Below are positions 63,683 through 64,000 of a stretch of 64,000 nucleotides of DNA, piece by piece (the stretch's first letter is position 1; every line of letters starts with the position of its first letter). A model generated the notes under the pieces. It saw nothing but the letters and a program-made list of their open reading frames with translations. It was not told the DNA's origin and made no database searches. A program made the position numbers and the translations under genes. The DNA is taken from the NCBI RefSeq assembly GCF_031769195.1, contig NZ_JAVHNP010000002.1, forward strand, positions 558,001 through 622,000, in the 5' to 3' direction. Source of the stretch: Vreelandella sp031769195 (GTDB lineage Bacteria; Pseudomonadota; Gammaproteobacteria; Pseudomonadales; Halomonadaceae).

Positions 63683-64000
63683 GGCAGTGGCTCGAAGGGC
63701 TTGAGGCGGAACATGGCATTGATAAGCTCACCCGTCTGACACGACAGCTAGTGATCGGTAGCTTCGTTATCTTGCTGCTATTGGTGATTTATCGCGGTTT
63801 TTTTGTACAGGGCGATACCTTCAATTGGCGCCCTGTGGTGGCCTTCGTACTACCACTCGTGCTGTTTTTACCATCTATTATCGGTCAACGGGCACGAGGC
63901 CATGCTTGGCTTGCTTTTGTCAGCCTGCTCTATTTCACCCAAGGTGTAATGTTAGCCACACTGCCGGGGCAAGGCACCCGCGGCGTCCTAGAAGCCGTTG
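63679..64000 (+). CDS. DUF2069 membrane protein (3' end outside window)
   Basis: Frame continues past the window edge; 107 codons are visible. Three hydrophobic segments are seen: LVIGSFVILLLLVIYRGFF, VVAFVLPLVLFLPSIIG and AWLAFVSLLYFTQGVMLA, with the ARGHAWLAFVSLLYFTQGVM block typical of DUF2069. The ATG overlaps the wrbA TGA, with GAGGAAG upstream, so it is coupled to wrbA. Function unknown. Confidence 0.88.
   Translation, partial: MRQWLEGLEAEHGIDKLTRLTRQLVIGSFVILLLLVIYRGFFVQGDTFNWRPVVAFVLPLVLFLPSIIGQRARGHAWLAFVSLLYFTQGVMLATLPGQGTRGVLEAV

Overview
The window looks like chromosome from a moderately halophilic gammaproteobacterium of the Halomonadaceae (Halomonas or a close relative). This rests on protein character and gene content: a complete ectABC ectoine operon, a BCCT compatible-solute transporter, gammaproteobacterial housekeeping genes with acidic products, and the ruvCAB-ybgC-tolQRAB-pal-cpoB order. 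The species is not determined. Nearly all of it is coding. I see no rRNA, tRNA, CRISPR array, prophage or insertion sequence, and no gene-free stretch over 300 bases.

Layout: 1-1.3 kb holds secreted or small accessory genes, including an EndA-type nuclease cut by the window edge. 1.5-10.3 kb holds release factor 3, TatD, YgfZ, a small HMA-like/OsmC pair, uvrB, nei and a class I fumarase. 10.3-18.5 kb holds cardiolipin synthase, a HypT-like regulator, a NadM-Nudix bifunctional enzyme, a YihY membrane protein, acylphosphatase, a hydroxyacid dehydrogenase, an FmdB-type zinc ribbon and aspS. 18.6-26.5 kb is the long ruvCAB-ybgC-tolQRAB-pal-cpoB run. 26.5-28.7 kb is yciK convergent with mupP-ubiG. 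28.9-38.2 kb is a same-strand run: a UDP-sugar-dehydrogenase-like protein that has lost its catalytic cysteine, a membrane-anchored coiled-coil protein, tamA-tamB, msrA and a cytochrome c'. Then come carbonic anhydrase, glutathione reductase and ectABC (40.6-43.1 kb).

43.1-47.3 kb holds a DUF3833 lipoprotein and a three-gene system: retropepsin-like 'zinc protease' lipoprotein, inactive-transglutaminase/7TM protein, and ATP-grasp ligase. 47.3-49.0 kb is zur-hisI-yidD and a sufE-like gene. 49.1-51.5 kb is the most unusual locus: a tyrosine recombinase and a KfrA-like coiled-coil DNA-binding protein, divergent around an AT-rich ~200 bp region with two inverted repeats. This resembles the TnpS/TnpT cointegrate-resolution module of Tn4651-type transposons, but no transposase is present. 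51.6-64 kb holds the BCCT transporter, nfuA, metH, a MATE exporter, cysI plus a DUF934 gene, an Smr-domain protein, a membrane-anchored GGCT-like protein, wrbA and a truncated DUF2069 gene.

Themes that tie the genes together are salt adaptation (ectABC, BCCT), envelope integrity (Tol-Pal, TamAB, cardiolipin synthase, MupP), DNA repair (UvrB, Nei, RuvABC), and sulfur, Fe-S and redox metabolism (CysI, NfuA, SufE-like, MsrA, Gor). Many database-style longest-ORF starts were moved to internal starts that have a ribosome binding site. Each such choice is stated in its entry.
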